A stretch of DNA of 64,000 nt. It comes from Muricauda sp. MAR_2010_75. GTDB taxonomy: Bacteria; Bacteroidota; Bacteroidia; Flavobacteriales; Flavobacteriaceae. Positions 36,815-44,681 of the stretch are shown in pieces (within the stretch, counting starts at the first letter, position 1; every line of letters starts with the position of its first letter). The stretch covers positions 3,888,501-3,952,500 of the forward strand of contig NZ_JQNJ01000001.1 of the NCBI RefSeq assembly GCF_000745185.1, given 5' to 3'. The notes below the pieces were generated by a model. It did no database searches and was not told the DNA's origin. It saw only the letters and a list, made by a program, of their open reading frames with translations. The translations under genes were made by a program, and so were the position numbers.

Positions 36815-38566
36815 TCACTCAACTATCAGCCCCCTTTTGACGGATACCGGGTTTCCATTTGACGTAAACCCTTCTAGAACCAACTCGTAGGTTCCAGCGA
36901 CATCTGAGGTATAAAAAACAATCTCTTGTGTTTTCTTAGATAAATCCACGTTCGGTTGCCAAAGCAATTGGTATCTAAAATCCGGAATGTGTGCTTGTTC
37001 ATCACCTTCAGTATATTCTTGTTTAAAGTACTTTTTTTGTAATTCAGGCTTGAACAATTCTGCGCTCTTAATATCGGGAGAATAGTACTCATTATAAAAG
37101 TTCCCTTCTATAGTTTTAAAAGAAAGTATCCCTTGAAAAGCTTGTGAACCAATCATTACATTATCCCTTGAGAAACTGATAGACTTTACTTTTTTGGCAC
37201 TATACCCGATAAAATCCTCATGTTTTTTAATGAAAAGTCCATCCACAAAGACCGCTGCAGTAAGGTTATCATTGGACAATCCCACATTGGGGCGTACTTC
37301 AAAAATCCTGTTTCCATCATTCAGCGTCTTGATGGAAAGATGATCTGTGACCTCAATTATTGTTTCCGTGAGCGTATTGAACCTCGTATATGCGTCCAAA
37401 TCATACACTATGGGCAGATCCCTGTAAAATGGAGCGATCTGTTCTACATGAATCACTGAATCCAATCTAATTTCACTATAAGCGTTTTCAATCTGATTAT
37501 GAACACTTCGCTGTAAAATGGATTTTTCCAAGATTTGTGGAATTACAAACTCTGGAAAGACCAGATCATTATACTCATTTGCTCCTGCATCCAAATTCAC
37601 CTCATATTGGTCCGCATCTTCGGCCATCACCTGAAGAGCTGCTGCTGTATTATTGTATTTCCTATCTAAAATAAAACTGAACTTGCCCTCTTCATTAGAG
37701 GTTGCCACTTTAAAAAGAAATGCCTCTCCCGGGAGAGACAGGCCAATCCTCTGGTTCTCCACAGGCAACCGCGTATCCTTCTTTACAATGGTTCCAGAAA
37801 TTACTTCTCCCCGAATCTCTGGGAGGTGAAAGTCTTCTGAATGTGTTTCTTGACCTATTCTTCTGTTGAGGTCTCTTAAAAAGATTTCTGAAGACAATGG
37901 CTTTCCAAAAGAAACAGAATCTTTTTTTCTAACGGAAATGGAGTAGCTACCAGTTATTTTGGATTCATTTATTCCTTTAAGGGAGATTGTAACCTTATCT
38001 CGTTTTGCAGCGCGACTTTTATCCAAGACCATATCTATGAAAGGGCTGTTTTTTACTTGTCCGGTAGCAGCAAAACTTTTGAGTTTGGATGGGGTATTTT
38101 CTTGGAGTGAATCAGCGGATTTCTCCAAATATGCCTCTGGTATGGTCTCATATGGATTTATGATAAAGATGTCGGCCTTAAAAAAGTTTTTCTGACCAAA
38201 GTTTTGCATCCACTGGGTATAGCCCAATAATTTATAGGTTCCTGTGGGAAGAGAGACTGGAATAAAAAAATCACCAGAACCCGAACCAGATTCCAGTCGT
38301 ATTTTATGTGAGAAAACAACTTTTCCAATACTGTCAATGAGGGAAACGTAGCCTATTTTACTGATTTCAGTAAGTTGTTTGGTGGTGTTGTCCAGACCAT
38401 AGAATTTGTACAAAAGTTCCTCACCAGAAAGCACTGTTGATTGATTATAGTGTACATAAGTACTTTCTTGTGGCAGGGTCTGTAACAATTGCGCATTGGA
38501 TTGCCCGAACAGTAAACTTTGAGCCATGCACAAGAGAGCCATAGTTACGATATAGTTATTTTTCAT
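36815..38566 (-). CDS. Exported MG2-domain / TonB-plug-like protein
   Basis: The protein has 583 residues from the ATG at 38566, which gives a signal peptide (MKNNYIVTMALLCMAQSLLFGQ); the frame is open 24 bases upstream. Residues of about 25-140 resemble a macroglobulin MG2-type domain (LSGEELLYKFYGL through GTYKLLGYTQW). A second beta-domain lies near residues 240-300 (GEVISGTIVKKDTRLPVENQRIGLSL). The C-terminal part has a plug-like stretch (AAVFVDGLFIKKHEDFIGYSAKKVKSI). Such proteins occur beside TonB receptors and DUF4249 proteins in Bacteroidota, without a defined function. It ends the five-gene unit that starts at 44506. Confidence 0.8.
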   Translation of the reverse strand: MKNNYIVTMALLCMAQSLLFGQSNAQLLQTLPQESTYVHYNQSTVLSGEELLYKFYGLDNTTKQLTEISKIGYVSLIDSIGKVVFSHKIRLESGSGSGDFFIPVSLPTGTYKLLGYTQWMQNFGQKNFFKADIFIINPYETIPEAYLEKSADSLQENTPSKLKSFAATGQVKNSPFIDMVLDKSRAAKRDKVTISLKGINESKITGSYSISVRKKDSVSFGKPLSSEIFLRDLNRRIGQETHSEDFHLPEIRGEVISGTIVKKDTRLPVENQRIGLSLPGEAFLFKVATSNEEGKFSFILDRKYNNTAAALQVMAEDADQYEVNLDAGANEYNDLVFPEFVIPQILEKSILQRSVHNQIENAYSEIRLDSVIHVEQIAPFYRDLPIVYDLDAYTRFNTLTETIIEVTDHLSIKTLNDGNRIFEVRPNVGLSNDNLTAAVFVDGLFIKKHEDFIGYSAKKVKSISFSRDNVMIGSQAFQGILSFKTIEGNFYNEYYSPDIKSAELFKPELQKKYFKQEYTEGDEQAHIPDFRYQLLWQPNVDLSKKTQEIVFYTSDVAGTYELVLEGFTSNGNPVSVKRGLIVE

Positions 38567-38577
38567 AGTCTTTACTT

Positions 38578-39771
38578 TTAATCTATCCAAAATTCCGGGG
38601 CTTCAGACGGGCCCAATACCGTACAGTCGCCACAAACACGATCCACAACAATATATGGCCCTGGCCTATACAAATTTTCGCCATCATAATCCTTAACATA
38701 TTTTACAAGATTATATCTTACCTGATCGATCAAAAATCCGCGTAATGGAGCAATTATCTCACATGGACTTACATAAGGCGGTAGGGATTCTCCAGGGAAA
38801 AAATCAACATAATTGAAAAAAATCCGTTTTTCATCTACAGAAGCTACATCAAAATAGCCCAAGACTTTTTCATTTCTATCCTTTTGGGAAATTATATTCC
38901 CTATTAAGTAACCCGGCTGCGTTTCTGAAAAAAGGCTTTCTGATGTTGCAAAATTTTTCAGTGTCTCATAAAACCTGTATGCTGTTTGTGAATGCACATA
39001 CTGTTTTACCAAAATACTGTACCTGTACGAAAGGATATAGTCTTCACTGTTGATAAAACGGACATTATAGTTTTCGAATCGATCTATGCCTAAATCTTCT
39101 GTGTCATTAAGCAATAAATTGGTTGAACGATGTGAAGGATAACAAACAAACTCATCTGGCGACCTTGGCCCAAATTCTAAGATTGGGGGCAATGGAGGAG
39201 ACTGATCCACTACTATCAAATCTTCATCCCTAAACATTGGTGCTACAACCTTATAGGTTTCCTCATATTCATATTGATAATATCCTGGATCATCCCCTGA
39301 ACTGGAACCGTCCACAAAAACACCCATGCCATCCTCCCCAAAATCGTTCAACATACGAACGGCATAGAGACTATCAATGCTCGATTTCCCAGCCATTTGG
39401 ACCGTATGGGAAGCATATTGGCGGCCATCTTTGGTAGTTATCTCCAATGTGTAATCCAAGTTAGGCTCTGCCGAAAATAGTTGGTTGGATACATATGTGC
39501 CTGCCTCTCCTTCGGTAAAATCATAGGCATTTCCATTTCCTGTCAACACCTTAACCCTTGCTCCCGATTCTCCTGTTGGCCCGTCGGCTTCAAACTCATA
39601 GGTGCGTGAAATATAGATTTCCTGGTGCTTGGGTTCATCGGTGATGGTCGCATCTATAACTAGGGCACTTTCAAAATCTACATAGGAAGTGTCAAAAGGT
39701 TCAATACAACCAGATAGTAGTATCATTCCGTACCCTATGAATAGTGACCCTAAGTTCCCTGCTTTTTTCAT
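38578..39771 (-). CDS. DUF4249 lipoprotein (second copy)
   Basis: This 397-residue lipoprotein has the lipobox LLSGC (Cys22), followed at once by IEPFDTSYVDFESALVIDATIT, the hallmark start of DUF4249. A beta-rich N-terminal domain (about 30-130) and a mostly helical and loop-rich C-terminal part follow. The C-terminus keeps a CGDC motif and ends PEFW plus two residues, as in its neighbour. It is probably exposed on the outer membrane and works with the TonB-dependent receptor encoded two genes upstream. It is a paralogue of the preceding gene (7-base gap) and probably arose by tandem duplication. Confidence 0.9.
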   Translation of the reverse strand: MKKAGNLGSLFIGYGMILLSGCIEPFDTSYVDFESALVIDATITDEPKHQEIYISRTYEFEADGPTGESGARVKVLTGNGNAYDFTEGEAGTYVSNQLFSAEPNLDYTLEITTKDGRQYASHTVQMAGKSSIDSLYAVRMLNDFGEDGMGVFVDGSSSGDDPGYYQYEYEETYKVVAPMFRDEDLIVVDQSPPLPPILEFGPRSPDEFVCYPSHRSTNLLLNDTEDLGIDRFENYNVRFINSEDYILSYRYSILVKQYVHSQTAYRFYETLKNFATSESLFSETQPGYLIGNIISQKDRNEKVLGYFDVASVDEKRIFFNYVDFFPGESLPPYVSPCEIIAPLRGFLIDQVRYNLVKYVKDYDGENLYRPGPYIVVDRVCGDCTVLGPSEAPEFWID

Positions 39772-39778
39772 TTTTCAT

Positions 39779-40978
39779 CTATTCGGTCCAAAATTCGGGT
39801 ACCTCTGCGGTGCCCAATACGCTGCAATCCCCACAAATACGGGGTGCAATAAAATAGGGGCCTTCATTAGCTCCCGGTGGAGCATTATGACCTACAAAGG
39901 CAGCTGTTCCGCTTTCTAAAATAGGACGTAAAACACATCCTCCTGGGTTAGCTATTACCGGGGCGCTTGGGCTACAATTCTGTACGTAGGGTGGCAATGG
40001 TTCATCCGGATAAAAATCTGAATAGTTAAAAAATATTCTTTTTTCATCCACAGCGGATACATCAAAATAACCCAAAACCTGCTCATCCCGGTTTTCTCTG
40101 GAAAAAACATTGCCCTGTAAAAATCCAGTTTGGAGTTGGGAAAATAGATTTTCAGTAGTTGATATTTCTCCAAGTGTTCTATAAAAGGTATAAGCCTCGT
40201 TGGATTCTACATATTGTCGTACTAGAATGCTATAGCGATAAGAAATGATATAATTGTTTCTATCTATAAAACGAACCCTAAACTGATTCACCCGATCTTC
40301 CGCCAAATCTTTGGTGTTGGTCAGTATTATTCGGTTGGAAAACGCTGTTGGGTAACAGACCTCCTTATAATCTTCATTTACCGCTTCTAAAACCCCACAT
40401 CCTCCTTGTGGATCTCCAATTAAGGTTAAGAAGTTCCAATCTGGAGCTACAACCCGATAAGTTTCCTCATATTCATATCTATAGTTAACTGAGTTTCCGG
40501 TAGGATCATAGCTATCCACAAAAATGGCCATCCCATCTTCCCCAAAGTCGTTTGTGATACGCTCAGCAGTAATTTGGTCAATTGTGGTTGTGCCCGTGGT
40601 CAGTTGCACTGGTTCCGATCCATACGCCCTCCCATCTTGGGTAGTAATGGAGAGTTGATACTCCACTCCCAACTCCGCAGCGAAGGCCTGGTCTGAAAAA
40701 TAGACCCCGTTTTCACTATCCGAAAAAGTGTAGGTATTTCCGTTTGAGTCCATTACAGTAACGTTGGCATTTGATTCTGCAGAGGGTCCCTCTTCTTCAA
40801 ACTCATAGGTGCGGGTCAAAACAATGCGTTGTTGTTTCATGTCATTGGTTAGCACCGCATCGATTACCAAAGCGCTTTCAAAATTCACATAGGAGACATC
40901 AAAAGGTTCAATACATGAATTGATTAAAACCGATACAGACACCCAAAACATAAGTCCATATTTTCTCTTGAAATCCAT
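39779..40978 (-). CDS. DUF4249 lipoprotein (first copy)
   Basis: This 399-residue lipoprotein has the lipobox LINSC (Cys22) and the DUF4249 start IEPFDVSYVNFESALVIDAVLT. It shares with its downstream paralogue the NDFGEDGM segment, VDEKRIFFNYSDFYP and a C-terminal CGDC...PEFW end. An extra cysteine pair (VQNCSPS and PGGCVL, near residues 335-350) is not fully mirrored in the paralogue, so the two copies may bind different ligands. It follows the TonB receptor gene by 4 bases. DUF4249 proteins are regular partners of a subset of TonB-dependent receptors in Bacteroidota, with no known ligand. Confidence 0.9.
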   Translation of the reverse strand: MDFKRKYGLMFWVSVSVLINSCIEPFDVSYVNFESALVIDAVLTNDMKQQRIVLTRTYEFEEEGPSAESNANVTVMDSNGNTYTFSDSENGVYFSDQAFAAELGVEYQLSITTQDGRAYGSEPVQLTTGTTTIDQITAERITNDFGEDGMAIFVDSYDPTGNSVNYRYEYEETYRVVAPDWNFLTLIGDPQGGCGVLEAVNEDYKEVCYPTAFSNRIILTNTKDLAEDRVNQFRVRFIDRNNYIISYRYSILVRQYVESNEAYTFYRTLGEISTTENLFSQLQTGFLQGNVFSRENRDEQVLGYFDVSAVDEKRIFFNYSDFYPDEPLPPYVQNCSPSAPVIANPGGCVLRPILESGTAAFVGHNAPPGANEGPYFIAPRICGDCSVLGTAEVPEFWTE

Positions 40979-40982
40979 AGTC

Positions 40983-43760
40983 CTAAAACTTAAAATTATA
41001 GGTTATTGTGGGCACGGGAACGGAAAATATAGAGCTTTGATATGCCTTTATATCCCCATCTTCAGTGACAAAAAACACGGAATAGGGGTTGTTCCGCCCC
41101 AACACATTGTAAATGGAGAAACTCCAAAAGCTGTGTGCAAATTTTTTAATCTTATGGTTGCCTTCCATTTGAAAACTAAGGTCCAAGCGATAATAATCCG
41201 GAATTCTGAACTTGTTCCGGTCGCTGTAAAAAACATATTCAGAATTGTTCAGGGCAAAACTTCCAATAGGAAAAGTCACCGGCCTCCCCGTTTGATACAC
41301 AAAATTGGCTGAGGCACTGAACCTTCGGGTAAATTTATAGTTTGCCACCAAGCTGATGTCGTGCGGCTTATCATAGTTGGATGGAAAAAATTCACCGTTG
41401 TTTATGCGTTCTTCATTGAATTCGCTGTCCAATTTCACAAACGAACGGGAATAAGTGTATCCCAACCAGCCATTCAATTTACCTTCGTTCTTTTTGATAA
41501 GAAATTCAATACCATAGGCTTTTCCATCGCCTTGAAGCACCTCGGCCTCAATAGTCTCATTCAGTAAAAGCTGGGCACCGACCTTATAGTCCAAAAGATT
41601 TTTTTGCTTTTTGTAGTAACCTTCCAGACTCAGTTCATATATACTTCCGTCAAAATTTTTGTAAAAGCCCAAGGTAGCCTGATAAGCTTCCTGTGGTTTT
41701 ATATTGATATCCGATAATTTCCATGTATCCGTTGGGGACACTGTGGTATTGTTGGAGAGCGTATGAATATATTGGAAAGCATTGTTCAAGCTTGCCTTTA
41801 CCGAAAAATCTGGACGAATGAAATAACGAGCAGAAAGCCTAAGCTCGGGGCCGCCATACGTTTCTATGACCTCATTCTTATCAAATTGACGGGTTTCTTC
41901 CAATGTTTCTTCATTTTTTGGGGCATCGTCTTCGTAAATACGCTGTTCTCCTTCGCCCAATGAGGCATAAAAGGAATAGCGAAGGCCCATACCTATCAAC
42001 AATTTATCATTGAACTTAAATTGATCGGAAAGAAAAAGTGCCGACTCCAGCCCCTGTTCCCTGGGTATGATCAATGTTGATACATCTGAATCAGGGCCCA
42101 TGGGGTCCTTTCTCCCAGGGTTCACCACATAATACTTGCTGGCTATTCCAAAATCCAAAGTGTGCTTGTCATTGTACAAATACTTCATTTTGTATTTGAA
42201 CTCGGTTTCATTGTTTTTGTACCCCAAATCAAAATCGTCATTGGCCTGCCCATCAAATTCAATCCCAAATTGGTACTCACTATTCGAAAGAATAAGGTTA
42301 CTAGTGATCTTTTCACTGAATTTATGGTCCCAACCCAATGAAAATAATCTATTGCTATAATCGTATATGGAATCTGAGGTTATGCTGAAATCATCATGGC
42401 TGTAATACCCCGTGGCTTTAATTTCATTGTTCTCATTGATGGTGTGGTTGTATTTGGCCATGATGTCGTAAAAAGATGCGGAACTGTTGCTCAACTTTTT
42501 TTCATCCAGTGCTCCCAAAATCCAGTCAGAATATGTTGCTCTACCGCCAACCATAAGAGCCGATTTATTCTTTATGATCGGAGTTTCCAACACCACATTT
42601 GCTGTAACGGGCCCTATGGAAGCTTCTCCCGAAAATTTTTCTGTATTTGCATCTTTGCTTGTAATATCAAAGACTGAGGAAAGCCGCCCTCCGAACTCCG
42701 CAGGGATATCGCCTTTATAGATTTCCGCTGACCCGGTTGTATATGGATTGATGGTTGAAAAGATTCCGAAAAAATGTGCAGGGTTATAGACTACACCGTT
42801 ATCCAATAATATAAGGTTTTGATCTGTTCTCCCTCCCCGAACATTGAACCCAGACGCTCCCTCACCTGCTGTAGTAATTCCCGGCAGAGCGACAGCGGCT
42901 TTCAAAATATCCCGTTCACCCAAGACTTGGGGAATGTTTTTTATGCCTTCCACATCTATAACTGTCACCCCTGTGGTTACTGCCTCCACATTTCGGTTGC
43001 GGTTGCCTTCCACAACCACCTCATCTAGGCTCTCTACACTTTCATTCAGTTGAAAATCATGTGAACCATCTCCATAAAGTATGATTCTGGTTCGTGAATC
43101 TTGAATGGCCAATCCTCTGGTTTGAATGATATGCTCTCCGGCAGATAGTCTCAAGCTGTAGTTCCCGTTAGAGTCCGTTGAAGTTCCAATATCTTCCCCT
43201 TCAACCAATATGGCTAAATCTGGTATTGGTTGGCCGTTTGTTTGGTTTATCGCCTTCCCTTGAAGCGTAAATGTCGTTCTCCTATTATTTTGGTCGGCCC
43301 TTCCTATTCGAACAGTTTCCATTACACGAACAGCATTTTGGTCTGTTTGGACAAATACAGGGGCTACTGGTTCCAAGTCTTCGTCAACATTTTCCTGATC
43401 TTTAGATAATTGTTCTCCTCCTTCTCCAAAAAAACCCTCGGGTAAACCGGCATAAATCTGACTGTTCCTTAGCAGAAACACCCTGCCATTATCCATAATA
43501 AAATAGTTGATGACGGTCTCTTTTAAAAGGTCATCCAAAACAGTGGTTACGGCCACATTGTCAAAAACTCCCGATACCCGTATCTCCGAAACCCAATTCT
43601 CAAGGTAAAAAAAGGATAACCCGGTTTGCTCCTCAATATCCTGAAGCACCTCTGTGAAAGACCTATTGGTAAATGAAAGGGAAACCTTTGGAACTTCATT
43701 TTGTCCAAAAATGAATTGAATGCTGAAGAGAAGTATGATAAAAACTATTTTATTTCTCAT
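40983..43760 (-). CDS. TonB-dependent receptor with STN and carboxypeptidase-like domains
   Basis: This 925-residue outer-membrane protein has a signal peptide (residues 1-19). An STN domain (about 25-95) begins at KVSLSFTNRSFTEVLQDIEEQTG, followed by a carboxypeptidase-regulatory-like beta domain (about 170-245). A plug follows from about residue 265 (IPQVLGERDILKAAVALPG, GFNVRGGRTDQNLILLDN), then a C-terminal beta-barrel ending in F. It imports a substrate across the outer membrane using TonB energy. STN domains usually signal to a FecR anti-sigma factor, but no FecI/FecR pair lies in this window. It is encoded with the exported protein upstream (2-base gap) and two DUF4249 lipoproteins downstream. 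The substrate is unknown. Confidence 0.93.
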   Translation of the reverse strand: MRNKIVFIILLFSIQFIFGQNEVPKVSLSFTNRSFTEVLQDIEEQTGLSFFYLENWVSEIRVSGVFDNVAVTTVLDDLLKETVINYFIMDNGRVFLLRNSQIYAGLPEGFFGEGGEQLSKDQENVDEDLEPVAPVFVQTDQNAVRVMETVRIGRADQNNRRTTFTLQGKAINQTNGQPIPDLAILVEGEDIGTSTDSNGNYSLRLSAGEHIIQTRGLAIQDSRTRIILYGDGSHDFQLNESVESLDEVVVEGNRNRNVEAVTTGVTVIDVEGIKNIPQVLGERDILKAAVALPGITTAGEGASGFNVRGGRTDQNLILLDNGVVYNPAHFFGIFSTINPYTTGSAEIYKGDIPAEFGGRLSSVFDITSKDANTEKFSGEASIGPVTANVVLETPIIKNKSALMVGGRATYSDWILGALDEKKLSNSSASFYDIMAKYNHTINENNEIKATGYYSHDDFSITSDSIYDYSNRLFSLGWDHKFSEKITSNLILSNSEYQFGIEFDGQANDDFDLGYKNNETEFKYKMKYLYNDKHTLDFGIASKYYVVNPGRKDPMGPDSDVSTLIIPREQGLESALFLSDQFKFNDKLLIGMGLRYSFYASLGEGEQRIYEDDAPKNEETLEETRQFDKNEVIETYGGPELRLSARYFIRPDFSVKASLNNAFQYIHTLSNNTTVSPTDTWKLSDINIKPQEAYQATLGFYKNFDGSIYELSLEGYYKKQKNLLDYKVGAQLLLNETIEAEVLQGDGKAYGIEFLIKKNEGKLNGWLGYTYSRSFVKLDSEFNEERINNGEFFPSNYDKPHDISLVANYKFTRRFSASANFVYQTGRPVTFPIGSFALNNSEYVFYSDRNKFRIPDYYRLDLSFQMEGNHKIKKFAHSFWSFSIYNVLGRNNPYSVFFVTEDGDIKAYQSSIFSVPVPTITYNFKF

Positions 43761-43762
43761 GC

Positions 43763-44506
43763 TTACTCTGTATTTAGGGCTCGATTCATAAGAAGTTCAA
43801 TACGTTTAGCCAAACTGATTTTAAAACCATCAGGGTCAGATTTGCTCTGTCTTCTGGCCAAAGCGTAAAATGCTTTAATTTCCTTTTTTAAATCAGGAAA
43901 TAAGTCAATCGCTTCTTTCTTGGAGTTAAATGAATGGTATTGACCTTTGTAGAAAAGTGCATATTCACTGGGCCCATCCAAAAACTCATAATAGAGAAAT
44001 CTTCTGTCTTTTTTATCGAAACCTCTTTTGGTATACTTGGTGTAGAGCGTAAAATAGGTCCCTTCCATGGAAATGGTATAGAATCCATGCTCATTTAACA
44101 ATGGTGCTTCTTCTTCCAAAATTTTCACAAAGTGTTCCCCATCCAAAACAAAACCTTCCAAATATTCCTTATACAGCTGCATAGTGCCTCCTCCTGCTTC
44201 TGTGATCAATCGTAATAGAACCTCGTCATCATAGACGTCATACTTTAAAGCTAGGTTATAATACCATTGACCAGCATAATGGACACTTCCTGGAAAGAAG
44301 TCCACTCCTTTGTAAAAATGTACCCTTTCATTGATGGTCCTATATTTTTCCACATATACCATCCCTTGATAAAGTCCCGTGTTTTCAACACCTACTGCTT
44401 CGTCGAAGGAATTAAGCTGCTGTATTTGGGACAAATCTTGCCCATAAATTGAGATAGAGAAATTGAAAACTAGGAAGAGAAAAAAATGATTTACGCTATG
44501 ACTCAT
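43763..44506 (-). CDS. Exported protein of unknown function, first gene of TonB/DUF4249 operon
   Basis: A 247-residue protein with an N-terminal signal peptide (to about ISIYGQ, residue 23). I recognise no family. It is rich in aromatic residues, with GVDFFPGSVHYAGQWYYNLALKYDVYDDEV in the first half and a helical, Lys/Arg-rich C-terminus (KEIKAFYALARRQSK). The gene precedes the STN-TonB receptor by only two bases, so it is part of that transport system and probably periplasmic. It has no recognisable FecR domain. The 175-base gap upstream holds no clear promoter; TATTTTTTG near 44560 on the minus strand is a near match only. Confidence 0.75.
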   Translation of the reverse strand: MSHSVNHFFLFLVFNFSISIYGQDLSQIQQLNSFDEAVGVENTGLYQGMVYVEKYRTINERVHFYKGVDFFPGSVHYAGQWYYNLALKYDVYDDEVLLRLITEAGGGTMQLYKEYLEGFVLDGEHFVKILEEEAPLLNEHGFYTISMEGTYFTLYTKYTKRGFDKKDRRFLYYEFLDGPSEYALFYKGQYHSFNSKKEAIDLFPDLKKEIKAFYALARRQSKSDPDGFKISLAKRIELLMNRALNTE

Positions 44507-44681
44507 TCGTGTTCTGAATTGAATTTATGGCATGAAACACCGGTTCAAAATCAAAAAATATTGGTGGGGGAAGTCTTAAAACATTTAAAATTTAACCCAT
44601 TTCACTGAATCGTCACAGAATAAAGAAAGTTTTTTCTGTCTTTTAATTAAAAAATAATGGTTTCGTAATAAAAGATAAGGT

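Noticed and set aside
44627..44662. Inverted repeat ACAGAA...TTCTGT after the penicillin acylase gene
   Set aside because: The stem is 6 bp with a long loop, and no T-run follows it on the minus strand, so it is not a convincing terminator.
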